A DNA stretch of 64,000 nt from Siderastrea radians (GCA_964017195.1 OZ024900.1:33000641-33064640); one strand, 5' to 3'. Shown: positions 11,776 to 21,324, counted from the stretch's first letter. The notes: a model not told the origin generated them from the letters alone. Translations and numbers: made by a program.

Positions 11776-12287
11776 TTATACGTAAAATCTCAGGCCATTG
11801 TACAGATTATAATGGAAATTTAAACTAAACTGATGAGTTTGTGGTACTTGCAACATTGCACAGCAGCCATTATTGTTCAAATAACTACCGTTAGCTGGTT
11901 GAAGAGCACAGCAAGGTAAAAAGGTGTGTTGTGTCCTGCTATATCCTGTACAGCTATTAAAATACGTTGGTCCCGGAACGATTTTCTCAGCATCCTGTAG
12001 AGGATCGCTACGGTCTGTTGTCTTGTCAGCACGTGTCTGGGTTGTAGTTTGGCAGATGGGCATCTTTCTTGACTTCTTTTTCTCTCGTGCGCGGCGGTTC
12101 TGGAACCAAATCTTTATGCGTGTTTCTGGCAGTCTTAACTTGGTAGACAGTTGCGATACCTGGGCTGCAGAAACGTAGTGAGATTCCTCGTAGCTGTTCT
12201 CCAGCCTCATGAGTTGCTCGGTTGAAAATGGAACTCTTGGACTTCCACTTACCTTTCTTCTGCTGGCAGCTTTACGATTCCTTGACC
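11776..12287 (-). CDS. Msx-related homeobox protein (gene 2), exon 2 with homeodomain
   Basis: Terminal coding exon of a predicted 239-residue protein, entered in phase 1 after an ATCTCAG acceptor; the split codon AGG gives R70. The homeodomain spans residues 83-142: SPRVPF arm with P4, R5, P7 and F8, HYVSAAQV in helix 2, and [13 protein letters not shown] with W48, Q50 and N51 in helix 3. The whole frame agrees with gene 1 at the residues that define the family, including the unusual RRAREKK end. The C-terminal tail is about 97 residues, far longer than in gene 1, and includes Cys and Asn/Tyr-rich stretches (CCALQPANGSYLNNNGCC). Stop TAA is at 11776-11778. A tail-to-tail arrangement with gene 1 fits local duplication plus inversion. 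Msx/Msxlx assignment is by eye. Confidence 0.93.
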
Positions 12288-12919
12288 CTGAGATAAAATT
12301 GCAAACATTTCCTTAACCCTTTCAATCCTATCAACAGGAAAATATTAAAAATTACTGTTGAACACCCACTACTAACCAACCACTAACAGAAACATCTAAT
12401 ACGTTTCATTTAAGTCAACCTCGGGCTTCCATCCAGGGCTTGACTCGAAGTCAGATCCTCTTCACATAGTTCGGGTGTGAATTTTTTAGAAAAGATATTG
12501 ACTTTCAACTTTTTAGGGTTTTCTTCCTGTTTTCTTCACTTGCAGTCATGTGCCTGCCCTTTCTAGAATTTGGATTTCCCACGTTTGTTTTGAGCTCTGT
12601 AGTGAAATGGGTACCGGACACCGAAATCGGTTCTGCGTGTTAAAAGAACCGATTCACCTGGAACAACTTCCGTATACGTGCAATGACTTCAAGGGGGAAA
12701 AACTGTCCCATGCATATTTTTGGCTGTTTAGCCGTGTACATTTTGTTTCTGTTCCGTTCCTAACTTATTTTCGTAATCCGCTTGCGTGCACTAAAACACC
12801 AAGTTAGTACACATTTATCATTGTCTCGTGCATTTCTTTTTAGGCGATAACGGTGATACAGAAACGCCAATCTCTATTTAAAATAGTTAAGTTAAATATT
12901 TTTCAAAATTTAAACTTAC
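12288..12919 (-). other. Intron of homeobox gene 2 (632 bp)
   Basis: GTAAGT donor (12919-12914 on the - strand) and TCTCAG acceptor. It interrupts the coding sequence at the same codon and phase as the gene 1 intron, directly after CCPPKIP-type sequence. No repeat array is visible, unlike gene 1. Confidence 0.85.
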
Positions 12920-13127
12920 TTGGTATTTTAGGTGGACAGTAGCGTGTATACGCCAACCAAGGAAGATGGCTGGCAATCGTACTCGTGAGCGGACCACTTT
13001 CGGTAAGAGTCTCCGTTTCTTTACTGGGAATGTCTCTGGAAGTAAGACATCCCTTTGCAGTTTCCTCGACCTTAAGAATATTTGCGATAGAGAAGCTGAG
13101 AACAGGTTTAGCTTCTGTGTTATGCAT
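12920..13127 (-). CDS. Msx-related homeobox protein (gene 2), exon 1
   Basis: First coding exon, ATG at 13127-13125, giving residues 1-69 (MHNTEAK...). Residues 12-18 are FSIANIL, an eh1-like motif, and residues 55-69 are LPWLAYTRYCPPKIP, identical to gene 1. The intervening acidic/Ser-Thr-rich stretch (KETETLTESGPL) shows little similarity to gene 1, so selection has kept the two short motifs and the homeodomain. The exon ends in phase 1 at GTAAGT. Expected role is a nuclear, Groucho-dependent repressor, by family knowledge. Upstream regulatory sequence lies to the right of 13127 and is not resolved. Confidence 0.9.
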
Positions 13128-15190
13128 AGTGCGGTTCTTTAAAGTCTTGATGTTGTTTTGTGGGAAAGTTTCAGTATAAAAACTTTGTTTACTGCATCAC
13201 TAGAATAAAGGAGCTTTTGTTGAGAGGTATGAAAAGCCCGAAGAATGTGATTTACTTAATGTATATTTACACTTTGTACAACTTTTGACAAGCTTTCATT
13301 ACAAGCAGATGAACGTGTGGATTTAAACATAATGTACACATAATCCGTTTCAGTGCTCTTAAATCGCGCAGACGTGATGTACTTTAATCTCAAAAAAGCT
13401 AAGTAATCTGCCATGTTTTTCACTTTTGATGTTAAACTTCCTTCTCTGGTAAAAGTTCACTTCACGCTAATTATATGGCTTTAATGCTATGTCTTGTTTA
13501 CCAAGTCGGTTTTTACAAAGTACAGTTTTACTTTCAAAGTCGTTTGCACCAGGACGTGTCCATTAGAGTGCCAGTGGACACAGCCGCCGAGGTAAATACA
13601 GATTGATGGGCGTTCGTTTGATTTTGGCATGCGTAAAAGCAGCCGACGTAACCCGATACACGCAATGCGACTCTTTCGGGGGTTTTATTGTTTCGATGGT
13701 TTCTCTCTTAATCCCAACCATAAAGGTATAAATTTGACAAGTTGCATTCATCTGAACACCTTTATTGTATTTCTTGTTGAAATCACCTCTAACCTTTCTC
13801 AAGAGATTATTCAATACTTTATTAAATCAATGCCTATCCATTAACTCGTCATTATATGCAAACAAGTGTATACCTCTCAAAGTTAAGTAATACATCATTG
13901 TGACGCGTGTGGGCTCCAAAAGAGGTTTAGATCGGTTCAATCCTAAAGAAATTGGAGCAGGACTCCATCTAATCGACCAAACCTCTTGGGTTAACAGACC
14001 ACCCCTCTTTTTATATCCAACCCGCTGAATCCAAGACGCAATTTAATAGCTCCCCTGACACTGACCTAATTACTCAATGCTGGTTGATGGGTGTTGCAAT
14101 TAATAAAATGCAGTATGAATTACGAAATAATATTAAGTAGTTCTCTATCATCAAACGATTGAAACTTATTATTTCATTAATATTCTGTTGATTTTAGACC
14201 TGTAGATTTGCGCCACAGATTTAGGCGTTCTCGATGTCCGTTTTGGGATGTTTTTGGCGGATTCCGGATTCAGGCGGACTAGTGTCAAGTCTACTTGCGT
14301 ATAAGTTATATGGGCACCTCGAGACGCGAAAACAAAAACAGCTCGAAAAGTCATCAATTTCGATATTGCAGGAAGTTTCAAACGCCATGTCGAACTTGAA
14401 AATGTTTCTGCGCCAATTCGTCGAAAACTGGTTTAAGCAAGAGACGAGTGCTTTTGCCCAGTGTCAAAAGTGATCCACGTTTTCTTTGGTTTTGATTTGC
14501 TGCACTCTGTGATTGGCTAGAAAAGGGTCGTGCTATTTTGTTAACCAATGACAAATCACTCGCGTACCAAAACCAATGGCATCTTTGTCACACGCGATTT
14601 TGCACGCTTGCCCAGTTGTTCACTATGCGTTACCTAAGTACCTGCAAGTTGAACTTTAGAGAGTACAAATGAGAGCTCTCTCGTGTATTTTCCCGGTGTT
14701 TCTTACACCGGTGCTTTAAGTCTTGCTGGTGTTGACTCCATGAGGGCCAATCACGAACAACTTACTAGTAATTAGCGTTTCCAGTCAGTTGTTAATAATC
14801 CATCCAACAAGATTCACAGTTTGTTACCAAAACCGTGCAACAGGCCCACATATAATTTAAGGAGACAGAAGAATTTCGACCAACAACGAACTAAAACTAA
14901 GAGATTTGCGGACACTTTTACCAACAAGAGTAGCTCTATGGCAATGTATTCATGATTGCATTTTAGATTTTCAATTAAAACGTAGTTATTCGTAATGTAT
15001 TTTATTATATAGACAAGAGTGTCTTAGTGGAAAATAGACCACTCGTAAAGTTCATACGAAACTACATCCGGGACTCGAGTGGCGTATTTTTCATTTCCTT
15101 ACTAGTAAGGATATCGATGACGTCATTTCCCGCTCTTGCACTGTTGTTTGTGCAAAAATACTCTTGTCCATATAATAAAAAGAACATTAC
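13128..15190. other. Non-coding interval, 5' flank of gene 2 and beyond
   Basis: Several short frames on both strands lack ATG starts, domains or splice sites. The block 15010-15200 looks repeat-derived (it leads into an inverted repeat at 15191). I see no supported gene. Confidence 0.5.
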
Positions 15191-15310
15191 ACGGTGGCTT
15201 GAAGATATGAATTTTATTTTCTTGCGGTAAAAAACAATATTTTTGTCACTCGCTGCGCTCTTTCGTAAAATATTGTTTTTATCACTCGAAAATAAAATTC
15301 ATATCTTCGC
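15191..15310. repeat. Inverted repeat (foldback), ~45-bp arms
   Basis: Left arm GAAGATATGAATTTTATTTT... with AAAAACAATATTTTT; right arm AAAATATTGTTTTTATCACT... ending AAAATTCATATCTTC. The loop contains CACTCGCTGCGCTCTTTCG. The arms are imperfect. It could be one end of a larger decayed element that begins near 15010. Confidence 0.7.
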
Positions 15311-15556
15311 GCCGCTATGCAATATCCTCTATATATTTTTAGCTCAGAATAGTTTTAGAATTCAGAATTCAGTTTATTGTGCGAAGTGACTTAATAAAAC
15401 CCAGTCTGTCTCTCTATCTCTTGACGCTAGTTGAAAATGTTTGCTTTGGAATCTGGTTGGTTCCCTGTATTGCTTGGGTCTGTTTTGATTGGTCGGAGAA
15501 ATTAATTTTATTTTGGTTTTACGACACTCACTGAAAATCGCTCTAATTACAATCAA

Positions 15557-15750
15557 TTAACCCTCTAAGCCCTAACAGCGACGAAAAGATCACACAAACA
15601 TTCAAGTGATGGGAGTAAAGAATAAAGGAAGTGATCACCGAGGACAAGATGTTTTGATATTTGGACAACTTTCCCTTACTAGTTCCATTAGAAATGTATG
15701 GAGAACCGTAAGGAGAATATGCATTTTTATATCAGGGCTGAAAGGGCCAA
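15557..15750 (+). mobile_element. TTAACCC-ended MITE, copy
   Basis: Begins TTAACCCTCTAAGCCC and ends AGGGCTGAAAGGGCCAA, a decayed inverted partner. Interior GTGATCACCGAGGACAAGATG and AAGGAGAATATGCAT segments match the copies at 17832, 25601 and 26584. No coding capacity. Confidence 0.75.
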
Positions 15751-16098
15751 TCTTTAAGTTCCTGAGACAAAGAGGTGGCTTTCCGACGGACACATGCTCA
15801 ACAATTATTAAGATTTAAAATTTTATAAATAACCATAACTGGAAGTGTATACATCAATAATATATATATGTATACCGGATTATAAGCACTACGTCCTCTG
15901 TTTGTGACCAAAGCGACTACAGGTACTTCCTCTGCAAAGAGAAAATAAGCAGTTAAACTTCATGATACGATAGTATGTGAAGCGCCATTACCGGTAATAA
16001 GCATACCGTCAACTTTCTTGCCTTAGGTTTCTATAGATATCGCAGCAAATTAGTTTTTAATCTCTGCTGCCGAAGCCCTGTACTCTGTTTGTAACATC
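15751..16098. other. Non-coding interval
   Basis: AT-rich DNA between a MITE and the Penelope-like element. Nothing recognised. Confidence 0.45.
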
Positions 16099-16199
16099 TT
16101 GGCCACCGTAAAGAGATTGAATGCTGACGTTTCGAGCGTAAGCCCTTCGTCAGAGCAAATCAAGGAATTGTGGGTTGCACTTCGTTTATGTGGGGAGTG

Positions 16200-17612
16200 G
16201 TGGAGCTACGCTATTGATGGGAACATGGCAACGTGAAAAACAAGAAAAAATTAGTTGAATGAAAAGCGTTCGTTGATACCGTGGGGATTGAGTGTGCCGA
16301 TTTGAAAAATGTATTTGTGTTCTAGATTTTTACGGCTTTCCGTGTTACCCTGGTGTAGGGAAAGGCCGCAGATCGTCATGTGTTGGTTAGAATGATTATG
16401 AGATTGAAATGTCGGGCGACTGGTTTGGATGTAACCTGCGATCAGGCGTTATTTTTCTCGCGGCGGTGTAGTCAACGGAAAAATGAACGCCTGATACAAT
16501 TACTTGTCGAGTCGTCTGTAAAAAGTCCAGAATCTGGACTTTTTTCTGATTGGTCGGGAAACAAAAGGCAGTTTGCACAAATGTTTGCACATTTCGTGCC
16601 CGCTTCGCGCCTCTGCTGATTCCCGCCAACGAAGCGACTTCCGGTAAATTGTGATTGGCTCACTCTTATCTGATGGCATCGCTGACACTCTCATTGACAG
16701 ACACTTTAATTGGGGGGCGGCAGACGATTCAACAAGTAATTGTATCAGGCTTTCCTTTTTTTTTCGCCCTCCCTCCGCCGCGAAAAAAAAGAAAGCCTGA
16801 TCGCAGGTTAGTTTGGATGCGTCTTTGTCATTTCTTTTAACCTCTCGTAGGTGTTCGCGGAAACGGTCGCTTATTCTCCTTGTTTCGCCAATGTATATCT
16901 TTTTGCATAATTTGCATGTTATGCAATAGATAACATTTGCGGAGGTGCATGTAAAGCGATCGGTGATTTTAATCGATCGCTTGGGTCCTGTTATTTTGTC
17001 CGCATTGTGAATGAAAGGACAAGTGTTGCGTCGTTTACGCGCGCATTTAAAAGTACCCGGTTGATCATCAGATTTAAGCACACTTCTAGCTAGAAAGTTC
17101 CCTATGTTTTTGTCGCGTTTGAATGAAATCAATGGAGGCTGTGAAAAGATTCTTCCTGTTTCATTGTCATTTTGGATTAACTTAAAGTTCTTTAAAATGA
17201 TGATTTTGGCTGCGAGGTTATGTGGATGGTAAGTTAGTGTAAATGGAATTCTCTCGTTCTTTTCCTTCTGTGACGTTTTGCAGTGTGACTGTCGATCAAT
17301 CTGTTGAGCACGGTGTTGAGCCGTGTTGACAACAGAGTCAGGATAGCCACGCTTCTTAAAGGAATGGCGCATTTCCTCTGATTTGTTGGAAAAATCGGAG
17401 TCATCACTACATAAACGTCGAAGTCGAAGAAATTGAGAGAACGGGATAGAGTTTTTGACGTGGGAAGGATGAGAGGATGACTGCAACAAATAACTGGGAA
17501 TCTGTGGGTTTGTAGTGCACACTAGTGGATAGGCCGTTGCCATTGATTGAAACTTTGAAGTCAAGAAAAGCAATTGAAGTTTCGGAAATCTCCCAGGTAT
17601 ATTTCAGCGCCG
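16200..17612 (-). pseudogene. Penelope-like polyprotein remnant: RT end plus GIY-YIG nuclease
   Basis: Starting near 17612, the frame reads YTWEISETSIAFLDFKVSI and HYKPTDS, the end of the reverse-transcriptase region, then changes frame near 17470 and continues as a Lys/Arg-rich linker and a Cys-rich CxxxxxxxCPF stretch. The endonuclease follows: VIYCITCKLCKKIYIGETRR with SDRFREHL, the GIY-YIG pattern with its Arg and His positions (about 16975-16850). Just after KDASK the frame is broken by a 379-bp MITE. Beyond the MITE the sequence resumes (KPVARHFN) and shifts frame once more before TICGLSLHQGNTE-like sequence near 16380-16330. At least two frameshifts plus the insertion make this copy dead. 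Confidence 0.85.
16432..16810 (+). mobile_element. 379-bp Mutator-type MITE with 9-bp target duplication
   Basis: Perfect 16-bp terminal inverted repeats: TAACCTGCGATCAGGC at 16432 and its complement ending at 16810. A 9-bp direct repeat GTTTGGATG flanks it at 16423-16431 and 16811-16819. Each end also folds on itself: GCGATCAGGCGTT pairs with AACGCCTGAT on the left, and ATCAGGCTTTC with GAAAGCCTGAT on the right. Nine-base duplications are typical of Mutator-like transposition. It interrupts the nuclease part of the Penelope remnant. No transposase is present. Confidence 0.9.
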
Positions 17613-17831
17613 GTGCGACCCACAATTCCTTGATTCGCTCTGACGAAGGGCTAACGCTCGCAACGTCAGCTTTCACTCTCTTTACGGTGGCCAACCTACC
17701 TTATCAACTCAGTTGATAAATCCAAAATTTTGTGTTTCACGTCCCCACCGACGCAGCACCACAATTTCTTTAGAAACTAACCCCTTGTTTGAATACACAA
17801 CCCACCCTGCAGGCGCTTATCTCTAGTTTTA

Positions 17832-18043
17832 TTAACCCTTTAAGCCCCAGTAGTGACAAGCATCTAATTTCCCCTTACAATATCCCTACTTGTTCAAACA
17901 TTCAGGTCACGAGAACAAAGGATGTGATCACCAGACATGAAATGCCTTGATGTTTGTGCAGATTCCCTCAACCAGTATTATGAGAAATGTGTGTTAAACG
18001 CTAAGGAGAATATGTATATTGAAATTGGGTCTTAAAGGGTTAA
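17832..18043 (+). mobile_element. TTAACCC-ended MITE, best-preserved copy (212 bp)
   Basis: Begins TTAACCCTTTAAGCCCC and ends GGGTCTTAAAGGGTTAA, a clear terminal inverted repeat of about 15 bp. Flanks suggest a 2-3 bp TA/TTA duplication, which would fit mariner or Harbinger types; the exact type is not settled. Confidence 0.85.
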
Positions 18044-18094
18044 TAGGGAGCAAGTAGGAGTGTTGCCCCTCCCTCTCCCCCTCACAGCCTTACA

Positions 18095-18435
18095 AGAAAT
18101 TCTGGAACCACTATTTCCCAGTTCAGCACCCAGGGAATGTGGAGGAAACATTTTCAAACCCCTCCCCCCTTCCCGCCCTCACACAAAGTTCTCGATTTGC
18201 CACTTCCCATTTATGCACCTGAGGAATGTGGAGGAATTATTTTCAATCCCCCTCTCCCCCGCCTTCCCGCCCTCAGACAAAGTTCTGGATCCGTCACTTC
18301 TCATTTACGCACCTGGGGAATGTGGAGGAATCATTTTAAATCCTCCCACCCCCCCCCCCACTCCCCGTCTTCCCCCGCTCACACGAAGTTCTGGACCCGC
18401 CACTTCCCATTTCAGCACCTAGGGAATGTGGAGCA
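18095..18435 (+). repeat. C-rich ~100-bp minisatellite, about three and a half copies
   Basis: Repeats of GGGAATGTGGAGGAA..., a C-rich tract, TTCCCGCCCTCACACAAAG, TTCTGGA and CCACTTCCCATTT. Copies begin at about 18132, 18214, 18316 and 18422 with growing C-tracts. Open frames through it are translations of the repeat, not genes. Confidence 0.85.
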
Positions 18436-18440
18436 ATCTT

Positions 18441-18469
18441 CGTATCGTCTTCTTGAAGAAGACGATACG
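18441..18469. repeat. Perfect 29-nt palindrome (14-bp arms, 1-nt centre)
   Basis: Arms CGTATCGTCTTCTT and AAGAAGACGATACG flank a single G. It lies between the C-rich minisatellite and a TA-flanked MITE. Confidence 0.9.
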
Positions 18470-18475
18470 ACTAAG

Positions 18476-18658
18476 TACAGTGAAACCCCGATTCACAGAA
18501 GTGCCAAGGGACCAAGAAATGTGTTCGTTATTGGGGGGGTTCGTTATATCGGTTTCTTTTCCATTTACTTTACTATTCTTAGATCCTGGGCTAAAGAATA
18601 TGGTTCGTTATGCCGGGTGTTCGTTATATGGGGCTCGTTATTTTGGAGTTCCACTGTA
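18476..18658 (+). mobile_element. TA-flanked mariner/Tigger-like MITE
   Basis: Starts TACAGTGAAACCCC and ends GGAGTTCCACTGTA, an inverted pair with TA at each end. The interior repeats GTTCGTTAT several times. TACAGT..ACTGTA ends with TA duplication suit the Tc1/mariner-Tigger group. Non-coding. Confidence 0.75.
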
Positions 18659-19641
18659 CCAGGCTTGAACATCACCACACCAATGACAACACGTCAATCC
18701 AAAAAAACAAAAAAAAAAAAACAAAACAATTACCAGGACGACGAGAGTAGCAGTCTTCTAATTGTCTACGGGGAACACTGTTGTTGGCGTGCGCCCCGGG
18801 TGGACAAGGGAAAGGCTTGTTCCCGTGATAGGGACAATAGTGTCCATGTGGGCAAGGTTCTAAGAAGAAAATGAAAACTTCAGTTAGAAGTCAATAGAAA
18901 CTAAACGCCGTCTCTGTTTACGAGGAACAGGTAACCGTTGCGTTAAATATTTAAAGTGGACGAGACCTTCAAATGTGGCCATCAAAATAAAAGTTGACTT
19001 AGTGTTATTGGTGCGCTGTTTGAGGACGGTGCCTCCTTTTGTTACTGTGCTTTCCAATAACCCTTGATAAGATCTATTTTTTCTTCACCGTCATAATCTT
19101 TGCAAAAATACCTCTGAATTAGGACCACCGTCCTTAAGATGGCTCTGAAATTTGAATCTTTGGATAAATGTAAGGTGTGGCCTTTATATTTTTATTAGTA
19201 TTTATTGTCTTTTAGCTTAACGTTACAGTTTTCGAGTAATTTATGCTTACTAACAGCTACATTAACAATAATAATAATAATAGGCTTAATATAGCCCACA
19301 TGACGTTACAGTTTTCGATTTATTCTTGCTAAAACATACGCAAATCACATAAATTGTTTCCACAACTACACCTGAGATAAATTTTTATACAGTGACGTCT
19401 CAGATGTTTTAAATATTTTCAAAATCAAATTTTCTACCTTTTTCTGAGTATTGAACTTGAGAGTGAAAATGGTCAAGAAAAGGACGAAAAGTCCTTTTCG
19501 ATGGAGTTCGAGTGAGTTTTTTTTATGTGCTTGTATGCATCTTACGTTCTCAGTAGTTTTCTTACGTTCCCAAACATACCGCTTTTTCTGTGTTTATCCA
19601 AGGCACGACCTTTGTGCCTTTGCATATATCATAGAGAAATC
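18659..19641. other. Non-coding interval
   Basis: A-rich tract near 18700, an (AAT)n run at about 19267-19285 and otherwise unremarkable AT-rich sequence. No supported gene. Confidence 0.5.
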
Positions 19642-19650
19642 ACAAGGCAC

Positions 19651-19871
19651 TAGCCTGCTTGCAGGCGGTTTGTGGGTGTTTTTATCGCGGAAAAACTCGC
19701 AAAACGCGGAGTTCGCGATCGCCGGCGCCATCTGGGACGCGGGCGAAAATTGGTCTGGGGCGAGTGACCAATTTTCGCGCACGACCAAGATGGCGCCGGC
19801 GATCGCGAACTCCGCGTTTTCCGGGGTTTTTCCGCGATAAAAACACACACAAACCGCCTACAAGCAGGCTA
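19651..19871. mobile_element. 221-bp foldback MITE with 9-bp target duplication
   Basis: Nearly the whole element is two inverted arms of about 100 bp: left TAGCCTGCTTGCAGGCGG..., right ...CCGCCTACAAGCAGGCTA, each continuing through TTTTTATCGCGGAAAAA and GAGTTCGCGATCGCCGGCG. A 9-bp duplication ACAAGGCAC flanks it at 19642-19650 and 19872-19880. This suits a Mutator-type non-autonomous element. The much higher GC content than the neighbourhood makes it stand out. Frames read through it in all directions are artefacts. Confidence 0.92.
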
Positions 19872-20064
19872 ACAAGGCACCTGCTGGTCAGAAGCTCGGC
19901 TCCAACCACTTACCTATTGGGAGACTCGTGGCGAGCTAGGTCATATTTACTAAGTTCATTATGACGCGTGTCCTGCGTACTGCTTGGATCAGCTGTGTCG
20001 AATCTCTTGATTAAAAGAAATAAAAGATGGAATAAACAGCTTTCATGACTGCTTCGTAACAAAC

Positions 20065-20373
20065 CTGTCTCCAGGTAGAGCGTCTTGGTTGCTGGTAATC
20101 CATTTTTCAGCCCCAGGCACGTGTACAGTCCTTCGTCATCTTTGGTCACGTTAATGATTTCCAAGTAAAACATCATTCCACGCTGACCAAAGGTGTGCAC
20201 CCGCCAAAAAAGGTGGCGCTTGCTTTCTTTTACTGGGCTACGGTTCTTCAGCCACATAGCGTCGTCAACATTGAGCATGTTACAAGTCAAGTTGACGGTT
20301 CCTTGAAGTAAAGCTTTTTTGCGGTCCCCAGCTATCTTCAAATATTCGATATGAAGGTGTTTGGTTTTATCAG
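20065..20373 (-). CDS. Ig-superfamily receptor-like gene, Ig-domain exon (most 3' recognised)
   Basis: A 309-nt exon, phase 1 on both sides: acceptor CTCACTTCAG ending at 20374 and donor GTTTGT after GAGACAG at 20065. It encodes one complete immunoglobulin domain: first Cys in VNLTCNM, Trp in AMWLKN, and the DxGxYxC motif in KDDEGLYTCLGLKNG, followed by TLYLE. One or two N-glycosylation sites (NLT, NVT) are present. Phase 1-1 Ig exons are the normal modular form in animal receptors. The LKN and YTCLG wording resembles FGF-receptor-type Ig domains, but no kinase or transmembrane exon is recognised to the left, so I do not name a family. The donor is not a strong consensus; if unused, the frame continues through a hydrophobic LFHLLFLLI stretch to a stop near 19910. 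Confidence 0.82.
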
Positions 20374-20705
20374 CTGAAGTGAGAAAAAAAGGCTTAAATT
20401 GTTAAATATTGTGGCGTTTAGTATGCCTCCCTCCTCTTGGGGATCTTCCTATTGCAAAATATTGTGGAACACTGCTGCGAGTTTGTTGTTGTTGTTGTTT
20501 TTTATTTGTTTTTTGTTTTGGTTTTGAGTTGCTTCCACCTTTACCGTTTTGGAAATCTCGCTTACCGTCCCTCTTTTCCCAATGCACTCCCTCCCCCCCC
20601 CCCCAAAAAAAACCATTGTTTAATTAAGATGTAGTAGGGTGTGTGATGGGGACGGATTACTACTAGGCGCTATGGTTAGGTTAATCATCAAACGGTAAGT
20701 ATTAC
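20374..20705 (-). other. Intron between the two Ig exons
   Basis: 332-bp phase-1 intron with a (GTT)n-rich tract near 20484-20515 and a C-run followed by an A-run at about 20590-20610. The donor is GTAATA and the acceptor is pyrimidine-rich. Confidence 0.7.
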
Positions 20706-20993
20706 CTTCGACTTGCAGAGAACATGCCTTTGTGGTGTTTCCGTCTCTGTTAGCAACTTGGCATGTATAGTTCCCACCATCGCTGAGCTTTGCGAATTTA
20801 ATTTTGAGCGTTTGATTGCAGGTCAGTGTGTCAGCTGTCACGTGGTTTTTAAGGGGGCCAGTGATTGGTCGTCCGTTGAAAAACCACGTTATGCTAGCAA
20901 AGGTGTTGGAGATCACCTCGCAGGTGATTTCTGTTCGTACATCCATTTTCACTGCCATTTTAGGACAAGTGATTTTCACATTCGGTACAGATC
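20706..20993 (-). CDS. Ig-superfamily receptor-like gene, second Ig-domain exon
   Basis: A 288-nt exon, phase 1 on both sides: acceptor TTTCGGCAG (ending 20994) and donor GTAATA after GTCGAAG (20706). It encodes a full I/C2-type Ig domain: EITCEV, ITWFFNGRPITG, LKIKFAKLSDGGNYTCQVANRDG and a closing SLQVE. Potential N-glycosylation sites are NQT, NYT and NTT. Spliced to the exon at 20065-20373, it forms a tandem Ig pair in one reading frame with no stop. The surroundings imply an extracellular recognition or adhesion role. A LINE fragment starts only about 15 bases upstream of its acceptor. Confidence 0.87.
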
Positions 20994-21007
20994 CTGCCGA
21001 AATTTGA

Positions 21008-21250
21008 AAATGATTCAGTATCGTGTGGATAAACTATTAAAGCAATCCTATGCTCGCCAATACTATATAACTCCTTCTATATACTATATAACTGCTTTCA
21101 CTGGTCAGCGGTCCTTTTTATTTAGGGCAGTGAAACTGTGGAACAATCTGCCAGAACATTTGAAATGCATTGGCACTCTACATAATTTTAAAACTTCTTT
21201 TAGAACCATTTTATATATGATTAATTTTACAAAGATTGTTAGCCACCCTC
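21008..21250 (+). pseudogene. LINE reverse-transcriptase C-terminal fragment
   Basis: The + strand frame reads RSFLFRAVKLWNNLPEHLK and LHNFKTSFR, the usual end of non-LTR retrotransposon ORF2 proteins, where an (F)RAVKLWNxLP pattern precedes FKxxL. Everything 5' of this is absent. It lies in the intron just upstream of an Ig exon, on the opposite strand. Confidence 0.75.
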
Positions 21251-21324
21251 CTCCCCCCTTTTTTAGCATTTCACATTTATCATTGTACTTAATACCGAAA
21301 AGCCCTTTTGGGAGATATCAATAA

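Larger units (their letters stand above)
16099..17695 (-). mobile_element. Degraded Penelope-like retroelement with inverted terminal repeats
   Basis: An 82-bp sequence at 16099-16180 is repeated in inverted orientation at 17613-17695; both hold TTGGCCACCGTAAAGAGA, CTTCGTCAGAGC and CAAGGAATTGTGGG. Between them the - strand encodes the C-terminal part of a Penelope-type protein. Flanking terminal repeats in direct or inverted orientation are a known property of this class. The 5' part of the reverse transcriptase is missing: coding sequence starts abruptly beside the 17613 repeat, so the copy is 5' truncated. Confidence 0.85.

Noticed and set aside
16500..16850. C-terminal part of the 357-codon - strand frame through the Penelope remnant
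   Set aside because: It reads into the inserted 379-bp MITE; those residues are not part of the ancestral nuclease protein.
18060..18874. Pro-rich + strand frames of 120 and 245 codons
   Set aside because: They translate the C-rich minisatellite and a TA-flanked MITE; starts are not supported.
19451..19964. Several overlapping 66-129 codon frames on both strands
   Set aside because: Produced by the GC-rich foldback MITE, where both strands encode similar stop-free sequence.
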